Part shown: piece by piece, positions 48,960 to 58,169 of the stretch
Layout: every line of letters starts with the position of its first letter
Position numbering within the stretch: position 1 is the first letter of the stretch
From: Sulfitobacter geojensis
GTDB lineage: Bacteria > Pseudomonadota > Alphaproteobacteria > Rhodobacterales > Rhodobacteraceae
Direction: 5' to 3'
Assembly (NCBI RefSeq): GCF_000622325.1
Contig: NZ_JASE01000005.1
Location: 2,542,001-2,606,000 of the forward strand
Length of the DNA: 64,000 nucleotides
Notes under the pieces: generated by a model
Database searches by the model: none
What the model saw: the letters and a program-made list of their open reading frames with translations, nothing else
What the model was told of the DNA's origin: nothing
Translations under genes and position numbers: made by a program

Positions 48960-50468
48960 GTGCCCAAAATTTCCCGCAAAATCATGCCCCCCGCCCATCC
49001 CTTTGATACGTCCTACCTGCGCGATGCCGGGGACGAGGATAAGCTCAAAGAAGAATGCGGCGTTTTTGGCGTGGTTGGTGTGGCTGATGCCTCCAATTTT
49101 GTCGCGCTTGGCCTGCATGCCTTGCAACATCGCGGTCAGGAAGCAGGCGGTATCGTCAGTCATGATCCCGAAGCAGGTTTTCAATCCGCCCGCCGATTTG
49201 GCTATGTGCGCGATAATTTCACCTCTCAAAAGGTGATGGAGACCTTGCCCGGTGAATTGGCCATCGGCCATGTGCGCTACTCCACCTCCGGCTCAAAAGG
49301 GCCAACAGCGATCCGTGACGTTCAGCCGTTTTTTGGCGAATTCGCTATGGGGGGCGCGGCGATTGCCCACAACGGCAACATTACCAACGCAAATTCCCTG
49401 CGCCGCGAGCTGATCGAGCGCGGCAGCATTTTCCAGTCCTCCAGCGACAGCGAATGCATCATCCACCTGATGGCCCGTTCGCTGCAACGCACCATCCCAG
49501 AGCGCATGGAAGATGCCTTGCGCCGTGTCGAAGGGGCGTTTTCCGTTGTCGCCATGACCCGCACCAAGCTGATCGGTGTGCGCGACCCATTGGGCGTGCG
49601 CCCGCTGGTTCTGGGCAAGGTCGGCGACGGCTGGGCGCTCAGCTCGGAAACCTGTGCGCTTGACATCATCGGTGCCGAATTCGTGCGCGAAATCGAACCC
49701 GGCGAAATGGTGGTGATCACGCCCAAGGGCATTGAATCCCATTTCCCTTTCCGCCGTCAGGAACCACGGTTCTGTATCTTTGAACATGTCTATTTCAGCC
49801 GCCCTGACAGTATTCTGGGCGGTCGCTCCGTTTATGAAACCCGCGAGGCAATTGGCCGTGAACTGGCCAAGGAAAGCCCCGTCGACGCTGATCTGGTCTG
49901 CCCCGTGCCTGATTCCGGCACACCGGCGGCCATCGGGTTCTCGCTGGAATCCGGCATTCCCTATGCGATGGGCATCATTCGAAACCAGTATATGGGCCGG
50001 ACCTTTATCGAACCCACGGAACAGATCCGCAACATGGGTGTACGTCTGAAGCTCAACGTCAATCGGGCGCTGATCAAGGGCAAGCGGGTCATTCTGGTCG
50101 ACGACAGCGTCGTGCGCGGCACCACCAGCCGCAAGATCAAGGAAATGATTCTGGACGCCGGTGCCAAGGAGGTGCATTTCCGCATCGCTTCACCGCCTAC
50201 GGCATGGCCGTGTTTTTATGGCGTGGACACACCGCAACGCGACAAGCTGCTCGCCGCCACCATGTCCGAAGAGGAAATGCGCGATCATCTGAACGTGGAC
50301 AGCCTCAAGTTCATTTCTCTGGACGGCCTTTATCGTGCTGTCGGCGAGGCCGAAGGGCGCAACAAGAAATGTCCGCAGTATTGTGATGCCTGTTTCTCCG
50401 GCGAATATCCCGTCACCCCTGCCGACCAGATGGATCAGGGTTTTGAAATGAAACCGGCGGCAGAGTAA
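48960..50468 (+). CDS. purF: Amidophosphoribosyltransferase
   Basis: PurF makes phosphoribosylamine, the first purine-specific step. The 502-residue protein has a propeptide of 32 residues before the catalytic Cys in EECGVFGVVG, the amidotransferase core YSTSGSKG and HNGNITN, the PRPP loop VILVDDSVVRGTTS, and C-terminal cysteines KKCPQYCDACFSGEYP typical of the iron-sulfur PurF type. The start is taken as GTG at 48960 with GGAG upstream; an ATG at 48984 without a ribosome site is the alternative. Confidence 0.95.
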   Translation: MPKISRKIMPPAHPFDTSYLRDAGDEDKLKEECGVFGVVGVADASNFVALGLHALQHRGQEAGGIVSHDPEAGFQSARRFGYVRDNFTSQKVMETLPGELAIGHVRYSTSGSKGPTAIRDVQPFFGEFAMGGAAIAHNGNITNANSLRRELIERGSIFQSSSDSECIIHLMARSLQRTIPERMEDALRRVEGAFSVVAMTRTKLIGVRDPLGVRPLVLGKVGDGWALSSETCALDIIGAEFVREIEPGEMVVITPKGIESHFPFRRQEPRFCIFEHVYFSRPDSILGGRSVYETREAIGRELAKESPVDADLVCPVPDSGTPAAIGFSLESGIPYAMGIIRNQYMGRTFIEPTEQIRNMGVRLKLNVNRALIKGKRVILVDDSVVRGTTSRKIKEMILDAGAKEVHFRIASPPTAWPCFYGVDTPQRDKLLAATMSEEEMRDHLNVDSLKFISLDGLYRAVGEAEGRNKKCPQYCDACFSGEYPVTPADQMDQGFEMKPAAE

Positions 50469-50505
50469 TCTGCCGCCGAGCAACCATCAGACACAAGCAG
50501 ACCTC

Positions 50506-51141
50506 ATGACCAAAACCGCATTGATCACCGGCGCTTCGCGCGGGTTGGGCGCAGCCCTTGCCGAGGCGCTGGCCTCCACCCATCACGTTATCGCCGTCGG
50601 GCGCACAACCGGCGCGCTTGAGGAACTGGATGATCGCATTCAGGCCAAGGGCGGTGCCGCGACGCTGGCCCCGATGGATGTGACCAATGCCGATGCCATG
50701 GCGGTGCTCTGTCGCGGTATTCACGACCGTTGGGGCAGCCTCGATCTGTGGCTGCACTGCGCCATTCACGCAGCCCCCCTTGCCCCTGCGGATCATATCG
50801 ACGCCAAGGACATGGCAAAATCCGTTGCTGGCAATGTCACCGCCACATCGACGCTGATCACCTATGTGGCCCCCCTGCTGGGACAAACCGGCCAAGCGGT
50901 GTTTTTCGACGACCCGCGCGAGGGTCACAAATTCTTCGGCGCCTATGCAGCGACGAAATCCGCGCAGATCGCGCTCGCCCGTGCATGGGCTGCTGAAACC
51001 ACCAACATCGGCCCTAAAATCAGTATCCTGACACCCGACCCCATGCCCACCGCGACCCGTGCACGATTTTTTCCCGGAGAGCCGCGCGAGGGCCTGAGCG
51101 ACATTCACACCCAAGCTGCTGCGGTTTTGGCGCAACTTTGA
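50506..51141 (+). CDS. Short-chain dehydrogenase/reductase
   Basis: The 211-residue protein has the NAD(P)-binding TGASRGLGAALAEAL at residues 8-22 and the catalytic YAATKSA near 150. It is short for the classical SDR family, and the NNAG motif is replaced by HCAIHAA. The substrate is unknown. It is 37 bases after purF with a coupled position but no shared function evident. Confidence 0.85.
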   Translation: MTKTALITGASRGLGAALAEALASTHHVIAVGRTTGALEELDDRIQAKGGAATLAPMDVTNADAMAVLCRGIHDRWGSLDLWLHCAIHAAPLAPADHIDAKDMAKSVAGNVTATSTLITYVAPLLGQTGQAVFFDDPREGHKFFGAYAATKSAQIALARAWAAETTNIGPKISILTPDPMPTATRARFFPGEPREGLSDIHTQAAAVLAQL

Positions 51142-51210
51142 CCCTTTGACGCCAAGCCCGTGCTTGCCGCGCTCTGCCCCCTCACCTATCAAGGCCAAAA
51201 GGGGCAAAAC

Positions 51211-51996
51211 ATGCGCATTCTCATCACCAATGACGACGGGATCACGGCACCCGGGCTTGAAACGCTGCACGCCATCGCGACCGATCTGGCCGGTCCCAAG
51301 GGCGAAGTCTGGACAGTCGCGCCGGCGTTCGAGCAATCCGGCGTTGGCCATTGCATCAACTATGTGCACCCCACAATGATGACGCAACTGGGCGAACGCC
51401 GCTATGCCGCCGAAGGATCGCCCGCCGATTGTGTGCTGGTCGCGGTGCATGACGTGATGAAAGACTGTCCGCCAGATCTGGTACTTTCCGGCGTGAACCG
51501 CGGGAATAATTCGGCGGAAAACACGCTTTATTCCGGCACTATTGGCGGCGCGATGGAAGCCGCGCTGCAAGGCTTGCCCGCGATTGCCCTGTCGCAATAT
51601 TTCGGCCCGGACAACCGCGAACTGGAGGATCCCTTCGAGGCAGCGTTGAAACACGGGGCCGCCGTTCTGCGCCGTATCTTGCGCAACACGCCGGACGAAG
51701 ATGTTGATTACCCGCTGTTTTACAATGTGAATTTCCCACCCGTCGCTGCCAAAGATGTCAAAGGCACGCGCCTTGCCACCCAAGGGCGGCGACCCGGCGT
51801 GGTCTTCGGTACCGAACCGCATACAGCACCCTCCGGCCGGCGGTTCTCATGGATCAAGGGGGGCGACCAACAGGTCAAAACTGCCGCAGGCTCGGATGCG
51901 GCTTATAACCTTGAGGGATATGTCTCTGTCACGCCGATGCGGGCAGATCTGACCGCCCATAACATGATGGACAGCCTTGCAGGCATCAATTCATGA
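51211..51996 (+). CDS. surE: 5'-nucleotidase SurE
   Basis: SurE is a metal-dependent nucleoside monophosphatase of stationary-phase survival. The 261-residue protein opens [15 protein letters not shown] with the metal-binding Asp pair, then [25 protein letters not shown]. The frame is open to 51160, but the ATG at 51211 gives the fixed SurE N-terminus. The stop overlaps the pcm start as ATGA, in the classic surE-pcm-nlpD order. Confidence 0.95.
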   Translation: MRILITNDDGITAPGLETLHAIATDLAGPKGEVWTVAPAFEQSGVGHCINYVHPTMMTQLGERRYAAEGSPADCVLVAVHDVMKDCPPDLVLSGVNRGNNSAENTLYSGTIGGAMEAALQGLPAIALSQYFGPDNRELEDPFEAALKHGAAVLRRILRNTPDEDVDYPLFYNVNFPPVAAKDVKGTRLATQGRRPGVVFGTEPHTAPSGRRFSWIKGGDQQVKTAAGSDAAYNLEGYVSVTPMRADLTAHNMMDSLAGINS

Positions 51997-52655
51997 CTGA
52001 CGAAGACGAAGCCCATTCCGTCGCCGAGCGCAAAATGCAGTTTCTATATGCGCTGCGCTCCAAGGGGGTGACGGACAACCGTGTGCTCGAGGCGATGGAA
52101 AGCGTGGACCGTGGCCCCTTTATCAAGGGGCTGTTTTCGCAACGCGCCTATGAGGACATGCCCCTGCCCATCGCCTGTGGCCAGACGATCAGCCAGCCGT
52201 CGGTGGTGGGATTGATGACGCAAGCGCTGGAAATCAGCCCGCGCGACAAGGTGCTCGAAATCGGCACCGGTTCCGGCTATCAGGCCGCGATCCTCAGCAA
52301 GCTGGCGCGGCGTGTCTATACCATCGACCGGCACCGCCGTCTGGTGCATGAAGCGCGCGCAATTTTTCAGGACCTTGATCTGGTCAACATCACCGCCATC
52401 ACCGCCGATGGCAGTTTCGGGCTGGCCGAACAGGCCCCCTTTGACCGGATCATTGTCACCGCTGCTGCCGAAGATCCGCCGGGCCCCCTGCTCGCACAGC
52501 TTAAAGTGGGCGGCATCATGGTTCTGCCTGTGGGGCAATCGGACGCCGTGCAACACCTCATCCGTGTGCGAAAAACCGCAGATGGGCTTGAATATGACGA
52601 AATGCGTTCCGTGCGCTTTGTTCCATTGCTCGAGGGCTTGGGCAAAGACGGTTAA
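51993..52655 (+). CDS. pcm: Protein-L-isoaspartate O-methyltransferase
   Basis: Pcm methylates isoaspartyl residues so that damaged proteins can be repaired. The 220-residue enzyme has [20 protein letters not shown] near residue 55 and the SAM loop [15 protein letters not shown] near 87, followed by [10 protein letters not shown]. It is coupled to surE by a four-base overlap. Confidence 0.94.
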   Translation: MTDEDEAHSVAERKMQFLYALRSKGVTDNRVLEAMESVDRGPFIKGLFSQRAYEDMPLPIACGQTISQPSVVGLMTQALEISPRDKVLEIGTGSGYQAAILSKLARRVYTIDRHRRLVHEARAIFQDLDLVNITAITADGSFGLAEQAPFDRIIVTAAAEDPPGPLLAQLKVGGIMVLPVGQSDAVQHLIRVRKTADGLEYDEMRSVRFVPLLEGLGKDG

Positions 52656-52716
52656 TAGAGTAATGTAATGGAAACCTCCGGAAACACGGAGGACCGAGTG
52701 TTAAGAGGACAAGCAG

Positions 52717-53943
52717 ATGCGCCCTTCCCATATGCGCCGTAAGGTACGGCTGAGCTTGCTGGCGACGGCCAGTGCCACCCTACTGACCGCTTGCGGTGAT
52801 CAGCCGCTGGATTTCGATCTGCGCGGAATTGGTGGCGGCTTTTCGACCGCCGACGCGGCCACCGGCCCCTTGGCCAACCGGCCCCGTCCAGATGATCGTG
52901 GCGTGATTTCCTATCCCAATTATCAGGTCGCTGTTGCCCGTCGCGGTGACACGCTGGCCGATGTGGCCAAACGCGTGAACGCGGATCCGGCAACCCTTGC
53001 CCGCTTTAACGGCATTAATGTCGACGACCGGCTGCGCAAGGACGAAATCATCGCCCTGCCCGCCCGCGTGGCCGAGCCCTCCCCCGCAACCGGTGCGGCA
53101 GCCAGCGGTCCGATCCAGCCTGTTGACATTAATGCTTTGGCCGGCGGTGCCATCGAACGTGCGCCTGCGACACCCGGCGTGCAGACCGCCGCGCTGCCCC
53201 CCGCGACCTCCGCACCGCAGGCGCAAACCGGTCAGGAACCCGTGCGCCACAAGGTCGAACGGGGCGAAACCGCTTACACCGTGGCGCGCCTCTACAACGT
53301 GCCGGTCAAGGCGCTGTCCGAGTGGAACGGGCTCGGGGCAGATTTTGCCGTGCGCGAGGGTCAGTTCCTGTTGATCCCTGTCGCCAAGCAAAATCCGCCA
53401 GCGCGCAAAGCGACCCCCGCCCCAAGTGCTGCGCCGACGACCGCACCGGGCACCGGTACACCGACGCCCACACCACCGTCGGCTGCGAAACCTCTGCCGC
53501 AGGATGACACCGCAAAACCTTCGCCGGCCCCAGCCGCGAGCGCTCCGACCAAACCGGTGGCAGACATTGGCAAAACCACAAAACCTGCAAAAGCGACCAA
53601 GATGACCACCCCTGTCACAGGCAGCATCATCCGTGGCTATGCCAAGGGCCGCAACGAGGGCATCAACATCAAGGCCGCCGCTGGCACGCCTGTCAAAGCC
53701 GCGGACAGTGGTACTGTTGCTGCCATCACCAAAAGCGCCGATGGCATTCCGATTGTGGTCGTGCGCCATGTTGGCAACCTGTTGACGGTCTATGCAAACG
53801 TCACGGATGTCACTGTCGCCAAAGGCGACAGCGTTGGTCGGGGCCAGCAGATTGCCAAACTGCGCAGTGGCGACGACGCCTATGTGCATTTTGAAGTCCG
53901 CCAGGGGTTCGACTCGGTTGATCCGGCCCCTTTCCTGAACTGA
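52717..53943 (+). CDS. nlpD: NlpD-like lipoprotein with LysM repeats and a degenerate M23 domain
   Basis: The 408-residue product has a lipoprotein signal (LLTAC, lipidated Cys26), two LysM peptidoglycan-binding domains (about 67-110 and 175-218), a long Ala/Pro/Thr/Lys linker, and a C-terminal M23/LytM domain (about 305-405). The usual HxxxD metal site is NEGINI and the HLS strand is YANV, so only the late HFEV His remains. This is a catalytically dead LytM factor like NlpD/EnvC, which switch on cell-division amidases. Third gene of surE-pcm-nlpD; an in-frame ATG lies at 52732. Confidence 0.9.
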   Translation: MRPSHMRRKVRLSLLATASATLLTACGDQPLDFDLRGIGGGFSTADAATGPLANRPRPDDRGVISYPNYQVAVARRGDTLADVAKRVNADPATLARFNGINVDDRLRKDEIIALPARVAEPSPATGAAASGPIQPVDINALAGGAIERAPATPGVQTAALPPATSAPQAQTGQEPVRHKVERGETAYTVARLYNVPVKALSEWNGLGADFAVREGQFLLIPVAKQNPPARKATPAPSAAPTTAPGTGTPTPTPPSAAKPLPQDDTAKPSPAPAASAPTKPVADIGKTTKPAKATKMTTPVTGSIIRGYAKGRNEGINIKAAAGTPVKAADSGTVAAITKSADGIPIVVVRHVGNLLTVYANVTDVTVAKGDSVGRGQQIAKLRSGDDAYVHFEVRQGFDSVDPAPFLN

Positions 53944-53954
53944 TCAGGTCAGCG

Positions 53955-53977
53955 ACCGCCCCGTCGCGGGGCGGTTT
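53955..53977 (+). terminator. Terminator after nlpD
   Basis: ACCGCCCC (53955-53962) pairs with GGGGCGGT (53968-53975), followed by TTT. It lies 12 bases after the stop. Confidence 0.85.
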
Positions 53978-54062
53978 AAGGATAAATTACCTCTAAATTG
54001 CCGCGAGTTTGCCTCAAACTGCACGGCAATGCCCCGCTTCCGCCCAGTTGCGCAAATAGAAA

Positions 54063-54092
54063 CAATCCAACGCTTTTGACGCGATTGGATTG
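54063..54092 (+). promoter_or_regulatory. Leader hairpin directly before the Hint gene
   Basis: CAATCCAA (54063-54070) pairs perfectly with TTGGATTG (54085-54092), extended inside by CGC/GCG. It ends five bases before the ATG and takes in the only purine-rich stretch (TTGGAT) that could serve as a ribosome site. Confidence 0.55.
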
Positions 54093-54096
54093 AACG

Positions 54097-55131
54097 ATGC
54101 CCGAACATTTCGGCTACACAAATACGATTTTCGGCACCCAGAGCACCGTAAACGGGGCGGCGCACGACTATGCCTATGGCCCCCCCTCCGGCGGCACATG
54201 GAGCTATACTGGGCCTGACACCTATTTCGTGGTTGATGAAAACACCGGTGCCAGTGTTTTTAACGGCGACCCGAACAACGAAGTTGTCAGCGCCAATGAA
54301 CGCATCGGTGGCGCGTGGCAACAGACGGCAGAAATCGACGGCGTCGATCGCCAGATCATCTATGATTACACCTTTACCGTCACCGACGGCGCGTCGACAT
54401 GGCGCGTGACCGTCATCGACGTCGATCTTAACAATGACAATGACCTGACAGACGCCGGCGAAGACGGGTTTTACCTGATTTTCCCTGACGGCATGCCTCC
54501 CGCCGACACCAATCTGAGCATCGGTGGCATTGTCGACAACGACGATTACATCTCCCATGCGGAACTTGGCGGCAGTGTCGTTTGCTTTGCACAGGGCACC
54601 CTGATTGCTGCCGAAAACGGTCGGGTGCAAGTGCAGGATCTGCAAGCGGGAGATCTTGTGCAAACCCGTGACGGGGGCCTCCAACCCGTTACGTGGATCG
54701 GGCGGACCACTGTACCTGCGACGGGTGACCTTGCCCCCATCGTCATCACCAAAGGCACGTTGGGCAATGATCGTGATCTGGTTGTCTCTCCCCAGCACGC
54801 GATCTTGCTGGATGATTGGCGCGCCGACCTGTTCTTCGGTCAGGACGAGGTGCTGGTACGTGCGATTGACCTGCTGGGCCATGATGGTGTGTATCGTAAG
54901 ACCGGTGGCATGGTGACTTACTACCACATCCTGTTCGAGGCCCATCAACTGGTCTGCTCCGAAGCGATCTGGAGCGAAAGCCTGTATCCCGGTGATATGA
55001 CCCTGCAGACTGTAAACGAGGCCGCCCGCGACGAGATCATCGAAATCGTCCCGGACATCAGCAACTACGGTCCTAAAGCGGCCCCCTGCATTCGCGCATT
55101 CGAAGCCGCCTGCCTGCCGCATCACGCCTGA
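54097..55131 (+). CDS. Hint-domain protein
   Basis: The 344-residue protein has two parts. Residues 1-160 are a beta-rich, Asp/Asn/Gly/Tyr-rich region with no signal peptide (ending SIGGIVDNDDYIS). Residues 163-310 are a Hint_2 (Hedgehog/intein-like) domain, starting at Cys163 in VCFAQGTLIAAENG, with VSPQHAILL and YYHILFEAHQLV blocks. Such proteins are common in Rhodobacteraceae, and some are thought to leave by type I secretion. There is almost no extein after the Hint domain. Own transcription unit; the start has no clear free ribosome site. Confidence 0.85.
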   Translation: MPEHFGYTNTIFGTQSTVNGAAHDYAYGPPSGGTWSYTGPDTYFVVDENTGASVFNGDPNNEVVSANERIGGAWQQTAEIDGVDRQIIYDYTFTVTDGASTWRVTVIDVDLNNDNDLTDAGEDGFYLIFPDGMPPADTNLSIGGIVDNDDYISHAELGGSVVCFAQGTLIAAENGRVQVQDLQAGDLVQTRDGGLQPVTWIGRTTVPATGDLAPIVITKGTLGNDRDLVVSPQHAILLDDWRADLFFGQDEVLVRAIDLLGHDGVYRKTGGMVTYYHILFEAHQLVCSEAIWSESLYPGDMTLQTVNEAARDEIIEIVPDISNYGPKAAPCIRAFEAACLPHHA

Positions 55132-55156
55132 ACGTGAAAGGCCGCGGTACCCGTCC

Positions 55157-56017
55157 CTAGGATGTCGTCAGCGTCACGCCCTTTCGGCCCGCAAGATCGA
55201 CAAAATACTGCCATGCCACGCGGCCCGAGCGCGACCCGCGTGTTGCCTGCCATTCGATGGCTTCGGCGCGCAATGTCGCGTCATCAATCTGCACCCCATG
55301 GGCATCGCAATAGCCCCGGATCATTGCCAGATACTGTTCCTGATCGCAGGGATGGAACCCCAACCAAAGCCCGAAGCGGTCTGACAAAGACACTTTTTCT
55401 TCAACCGCCTCAGCCGGATTGATCGCTGATCCACGTTCGTTTTCAATCATGTCGCGCGGCATCAGATGACGCCGGTTCGACGTAGCATAAAGCACGACAT
55501 TCTCGGGACGTCCTTCGATCCCGCCATCCAGCACCGCCTTGAGCGATTTGTAATGCGCGTCGTCATTGCCGAAGCTCAGATCATCACAGAACAGGATAAA
55601 CCGCTGCGACGCACCGCGCAGAAGGTTCAGCAAACGCCCCACCGACGGCAGGTCCTCGCGCTGTAACTCAACGATCCGCAGCGCTTCATGTGTTGCCGCA
55701 ACATCGCCGTGTATTGCCTTGACAAGGCTGGATTTCCCCATTCCGCGCGCACCCCAGAGGAGTGCGTTATTGGCAGGCAAACCAGCGGCAAACTGACGTG
55801 TGTTCTGCAACAAGGTATCGCGTGCGCGGTCCACGCCCAACAGCAAGGGCAGATCCACACGGCTGACCTTTGCCACAGGCTCCAGACGGTCCGGTTCCGT
55901 GTGCCAGACAAAAGCCGTGGCCGCGTCAAAGTCAGGGGCCGCCAAAGGGGCCGGTGCCATCCGCTCAAGCGCTTCGGCAATCCGGTCCATGGGGTCATCT
56001 ATCATCGTGTTTGGCAT
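55157..56017 (-). CDS. DUF815-type AAA ATPase
   Basis: The 286-residue protein has Walker A LLWGARGMGKSS near residue 87, Walker B RFILFCDDLSF near 141 and the sensor segment LYATSNRRHLMPRD. This pattern is the DUF815 family, whose role is unknown. The ATG at 56017 has AAGGGGCGG upstream. It lies 11 bases after tatC on the same strand, so it is likely co-transcribed with tatABC. Confidence 0.88.
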   Translation of the reverse strand: MPNTMIDDPMDRIAEALERMAPAPLAAPDFDAATAFVWHTEPDRLEPVAKVSRVDLPLLLGVDRARDTLLQNTRQFAAGLPANNALLWGARGMGKSSLVKAIHGDVAATHEALRIVELQREDLPSVGRLLNLLRGASQRFILFCDDLSFGNDDAHYKSLKAVLDGGIEGRPENVVLYATSNRRHLMPRDMIENERGSAINPAEAVEEKVSLSDRFGLWLGFHPCDQEQYLAMIRGYCDAHGVQIDDATLRAEAIEWQATRGSRSGRVAWQYFVDLAGRKGVTLTTS

Positions 56018-56028
56018 AGATCCGCCCC

Positions 56029-56907
56029 TTACTTCAGATCGTCTTCTTCGTCGTCAAACTCGGCCAGCAGGTCTTCGTCTTCGTCATAAAAACCTTCTGC
56101 CCGCAGCTTGGCTTCGCGCTTTTTCTCGACCCGTTTCACAAGCTGGATGGATAGTTCATAAAGCCCGTACACCACCACAAACAGGATCACCTGTGTGATC
56201 ACGTCCGGTGGCGTCACCAATGCCGCCAGCACCAGAATGGCCACAACCGCATATTTGCGCACATTGCCCAGACCCTCGGCGCTGACCAGACCTGCCTTGC
56301 CCATCAGGGTCAACAGCACAGGCAGTTGGAAACACAGGCCAAAGGCCACGATAAACTTGATGGTCAGGCTCAGATATTCCTGTGCCGACCCCTGAAACGC
56401 GATGCCGGCCACACCGTTTGCCACCGCTTCGGACCCGTCACCGGTCAGTGATCCCTGTTGGAACCCGAGAAAGAAATCAAACGCCAGCGGGGTCACCACG
56501 TAAAACGCAAACGACGCGCCGATAAAGAACATGATCGGAGAGGCAATCAGGAACGGCAGGAACGCGCCCTTTTCGTTCTTGTAGAGGCCCGGTGCCACAA
56601 ACCGCCACATCTGATAGCTGATGTAGGGAAAGCCCAAGACCAGCCCGCCCAAAAGCGAGATCGAGATGGCGACGAAAAAACCTTCTTGCAGCTTGATCAG
56701 GATCAGCCCGCAATCTTCCTGCCCCCGCTCGGCCATGGCCGAACACAAAGGATTGGTCAGAAAGTTGAAAATCGGGTTCCAGACCGTGAAACAGATGATC
56801 ATCCCGATGATAAAGGCAATCACCGAATGGATCAGCCGCGTGCGCAGCTCTGCCAGATGCTCGATCAGCGGCGCTGCGCTGTCGTCAATATCGTCTGTCG
56901 CGCTCAT
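56029..56907 (-). CDS. tatC: Twin-arginine translocase subunit TatC
   Basis: TatC recognises twin-arginine signal peptides in the inner membrane. The 292-residue protein has six membrane spans, the N-terminal [14 protein letters not shown], the [21 protein letters not shown] block, and a long acidic tail ([17 protein letters not shown]) beyond the usual end. It starts three bases after the tatB stop. Confidence 0.95.
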   Translation of the reverse strand: MSATDDIDDSAAPLIEHLAELRTRLIHSVIAFIIGMIICFTVWNPIFNFLTNPLCSAMAERGQEDCGLILIKLQEGFFVAISISLLGGLVLGFPYISYQMWRFVAPGLYKNEKGAFLPFLIASPIMFFIGASFAFYVVTPLAFDFFLGFQQGSLTGDGSEAVANGVAGIAFQGSAQEYLSLTIKFIVAFGLCFQLPVLLTLMGKAGLVSAEGLGNVRKYAVVAILVLAALVTPPDVITQVILFVVVYGLYELSIQLVKRVEKKREAKLRAEGFYDEDEDLLAEFDDEEDDLK

Positions 56908-56910
56908 GTA

Positions 56911-57369
56911 TTACTCTTTTTCCGCCGCAGGGGGCGTTGCTGCTGCCTCAAGCTCTTCGGCTTTGGCCATCGCTTCGGCCGCCTCGCGCTGTTTGCGTTC
57001 GGCCGCTGCCCGCGCACCTGCTGCCTGAATTTTCTTGGCGTTCGCCGCACGTTCCGCCGACAGCTTGCCGGTTTCGCTTTCAGGGTCGAGATCGGTCAGG
57101 GATTTGGCCGCGGTTTTCACCCCGTCCATCGCCGTGCCCACCGGATTGGTCGCCGCCTTGAGCGATTTATTGATCGATGTGGACATTTCGCGCATGCCGC
57201 TGTCATCCGCCGCATCGTTCATCGCAGAAGAGAACTCGCGCGCCATTCCCTTGGCCTTGCCCACAAACTGCCCGACCTTGCGAAACAGGATCGGCAGATC
57301 CTTGGGGCCGACCACAATCAGCGCCACGATCCCGATGACCAGCAGTTCGGTCCAGCCCAGATCGAACAT
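56911..57369 (-). CDS. tatB: Twin-arginine translocase subunit TatB
   Basis: The 152-residue protein has the TatB N-terminus [26 protein letters not shown], one membrane span with a following amphipathic helix, then an Ala/Lys/Glu-rich tail. It lies between tatA and tatC with three-base gaps, which supports the complex. Confidence 0.93.
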   Translation of the reverse strand: MFDLGWTELLVIGIVALIVVGPKDLPILFRKVGQFVGKAKGMAREFSSAMNDAADDSGMREMSTSINKSLKAATNPVGTAMDGVKTAAKSLTDLDPESETGKLSAERAANAKKIQAAGARAAAERKQREAAEAMAKAEELEAAATPPAAEKE

Positions 57370-57372
57370 GGA

Positions 57373-57594
57373 TTAAACCTTGTCTTTGGTCGTATCGTTT
57401 TCGGCGACAACTTCGGTCTCGACGGTGTTGGTATCGTCGGCCAGTTCTTTTTCGCCTTCGTTGATGCCCTTTTTAAAGCTGGTGATGCCTTTGCCGACTT
57501 CGCCCATCAGGCTGGAAATCTTGCCGCGCCCGAACAGCACCAAGACCACAACCGCGATCAGCAAAAGGCCCGGCAAACCAATATTATTCAACAT
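57373..57594 (-). CDS. tatA: Twin-arginine translocase subunit TatA
   Basis: The 73-residue protein has the TatA pattern: [24 protein letters not shown] as the membrane span, [17 protein letters not shown] as the amphipathic helix, and an acidic tail. The frame is open to 57678, but the ATG at 57594 with GGGAG upstream gives the correct start. First gene of tatABC-DUF815. Confidence 0.93.
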   Translation of the reverse strand: MLNNIGLPGLLLIAVVVLVLFGRGKISSLMGEVGKGITSFKKGINEGEKELADDTNTVETEVVAENDTTKDKV

Positions 57595-57740
57595 GTCGTT
57601 TCTCCCATAACGGTGCGCACAGTTTCGCCGCACCCGATCTGTCAATTCAGTCCCTGTTTTACGCAGCGCACCGCTCAAGGCAAAGCGGCAAAGGCATTTC
57701 GCAGGCTTGTTTCACTTGCCTGCACAAAAATAATCCACCC

Positions 57741-57775
57741 TTGCCGCATCCAACTGACAGGTTTATGTCAGTTGG
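57741..57775 (+). promoter_or_regulatory. Promoter with overlapping perfect operator for the WYL-regulator operon
   Basis: A promoter TTGCCG (57741-57746), 17 bases, TATGTC (57764-57769) overlaps the inverted repeat CCAACTGACA (57750-57759), six bases, TGTCAGTTGG (57766-57775). The ten-base arms match perfectly. Position over the spacer and -10 is that of a repressor site. The next two genes include a WYL/YafY-type regulator, its likely ligand-responsive repressor. Confidence 0.7.
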
Positions 57776-57817
57776 CATCCCCTAGACGGGTCTCACACAT
57801 GACCAAAGGAGATTCTC

Positions 57818-58168
57818 ATGTCCCAGACCCAAATCACCACCGCCCCCAACACCACAGGCGCCACAATCGCGACCGTCGCCGAAATCGTGACGTTCCGTCT
57901 GATCGAAGGTACCGATCCGGCTGCGTTCATCACTGCGGCCCGCGCGATTGAACCAATGCTCAAGGCCAGCGGCACCGTCCTGAGCCGCACCCTGTCTTGC
58001 GATGATGCGGGAACGTGGACCGATCATATCACATGGACCACAATGGCGGCGGCCACATCCACCGCAGAGGCGATGATGGCCGATCCCCTTGCCGCCCCGA
58101 TGATGCAGATGATTGACCCCGCACATGTCTCTATGCGCCATGCGCCGATTGCCTATCAACAGGAGTAA
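57818..58168 (+). CDS. Small protein with ABM-like (antibiotic biosynthesis monooxygenase) fold, 116 residues
   Basis: No firm family call. After an N-terminal Thr-rich stretch, the body EIVTFRLIEGTDPAAFITAARAIEPMLKASGTVLSRTLSCDDAGTW has the ferredoxin-like strand-helix-strand order of ABM/EthD-type small proteins, and ITWTTMAAATSTAEAMMADP continues the pattern. AAAGGAG lies before the ATG. It is coupled with the WYL regulator: the next ATG follows one base after its stop. Confidence 0.75.
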   Translation: MSQTQITTAPNTTGATIATVAEIVTFRLIEGTDPAAFITAARAIEPMLKASGTVLSRTLSCDDAGTWTDHITWTTMAAATSTAEAMMADPLAAPMMQMIDPAHVSMRHAPIAYQQE

Positions 58169-58169
58169 C

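Noticed and set aside
50413..51822. 469-residue minus-strand open frame
   Set aside because: Antisense to the purF end, the SDR gene and surE; composition is that of a shadow frame and no ribosome site was seen.
52780..55125. Two long minus-strand frames of 369 and 393 residues
   Set aside because: They oppose the NlpD-like and Hint genes, both of which have clear domains and starts on the plus strand.
56458..57951. 497-residue plus-strand open frame
   Set aside because: It runs opposite tatC, tatB and tatA, whose products are certain. The frame is His/Arg/Gln-rich with no motif, as expected for an antisense frame in GC-rich codon use.
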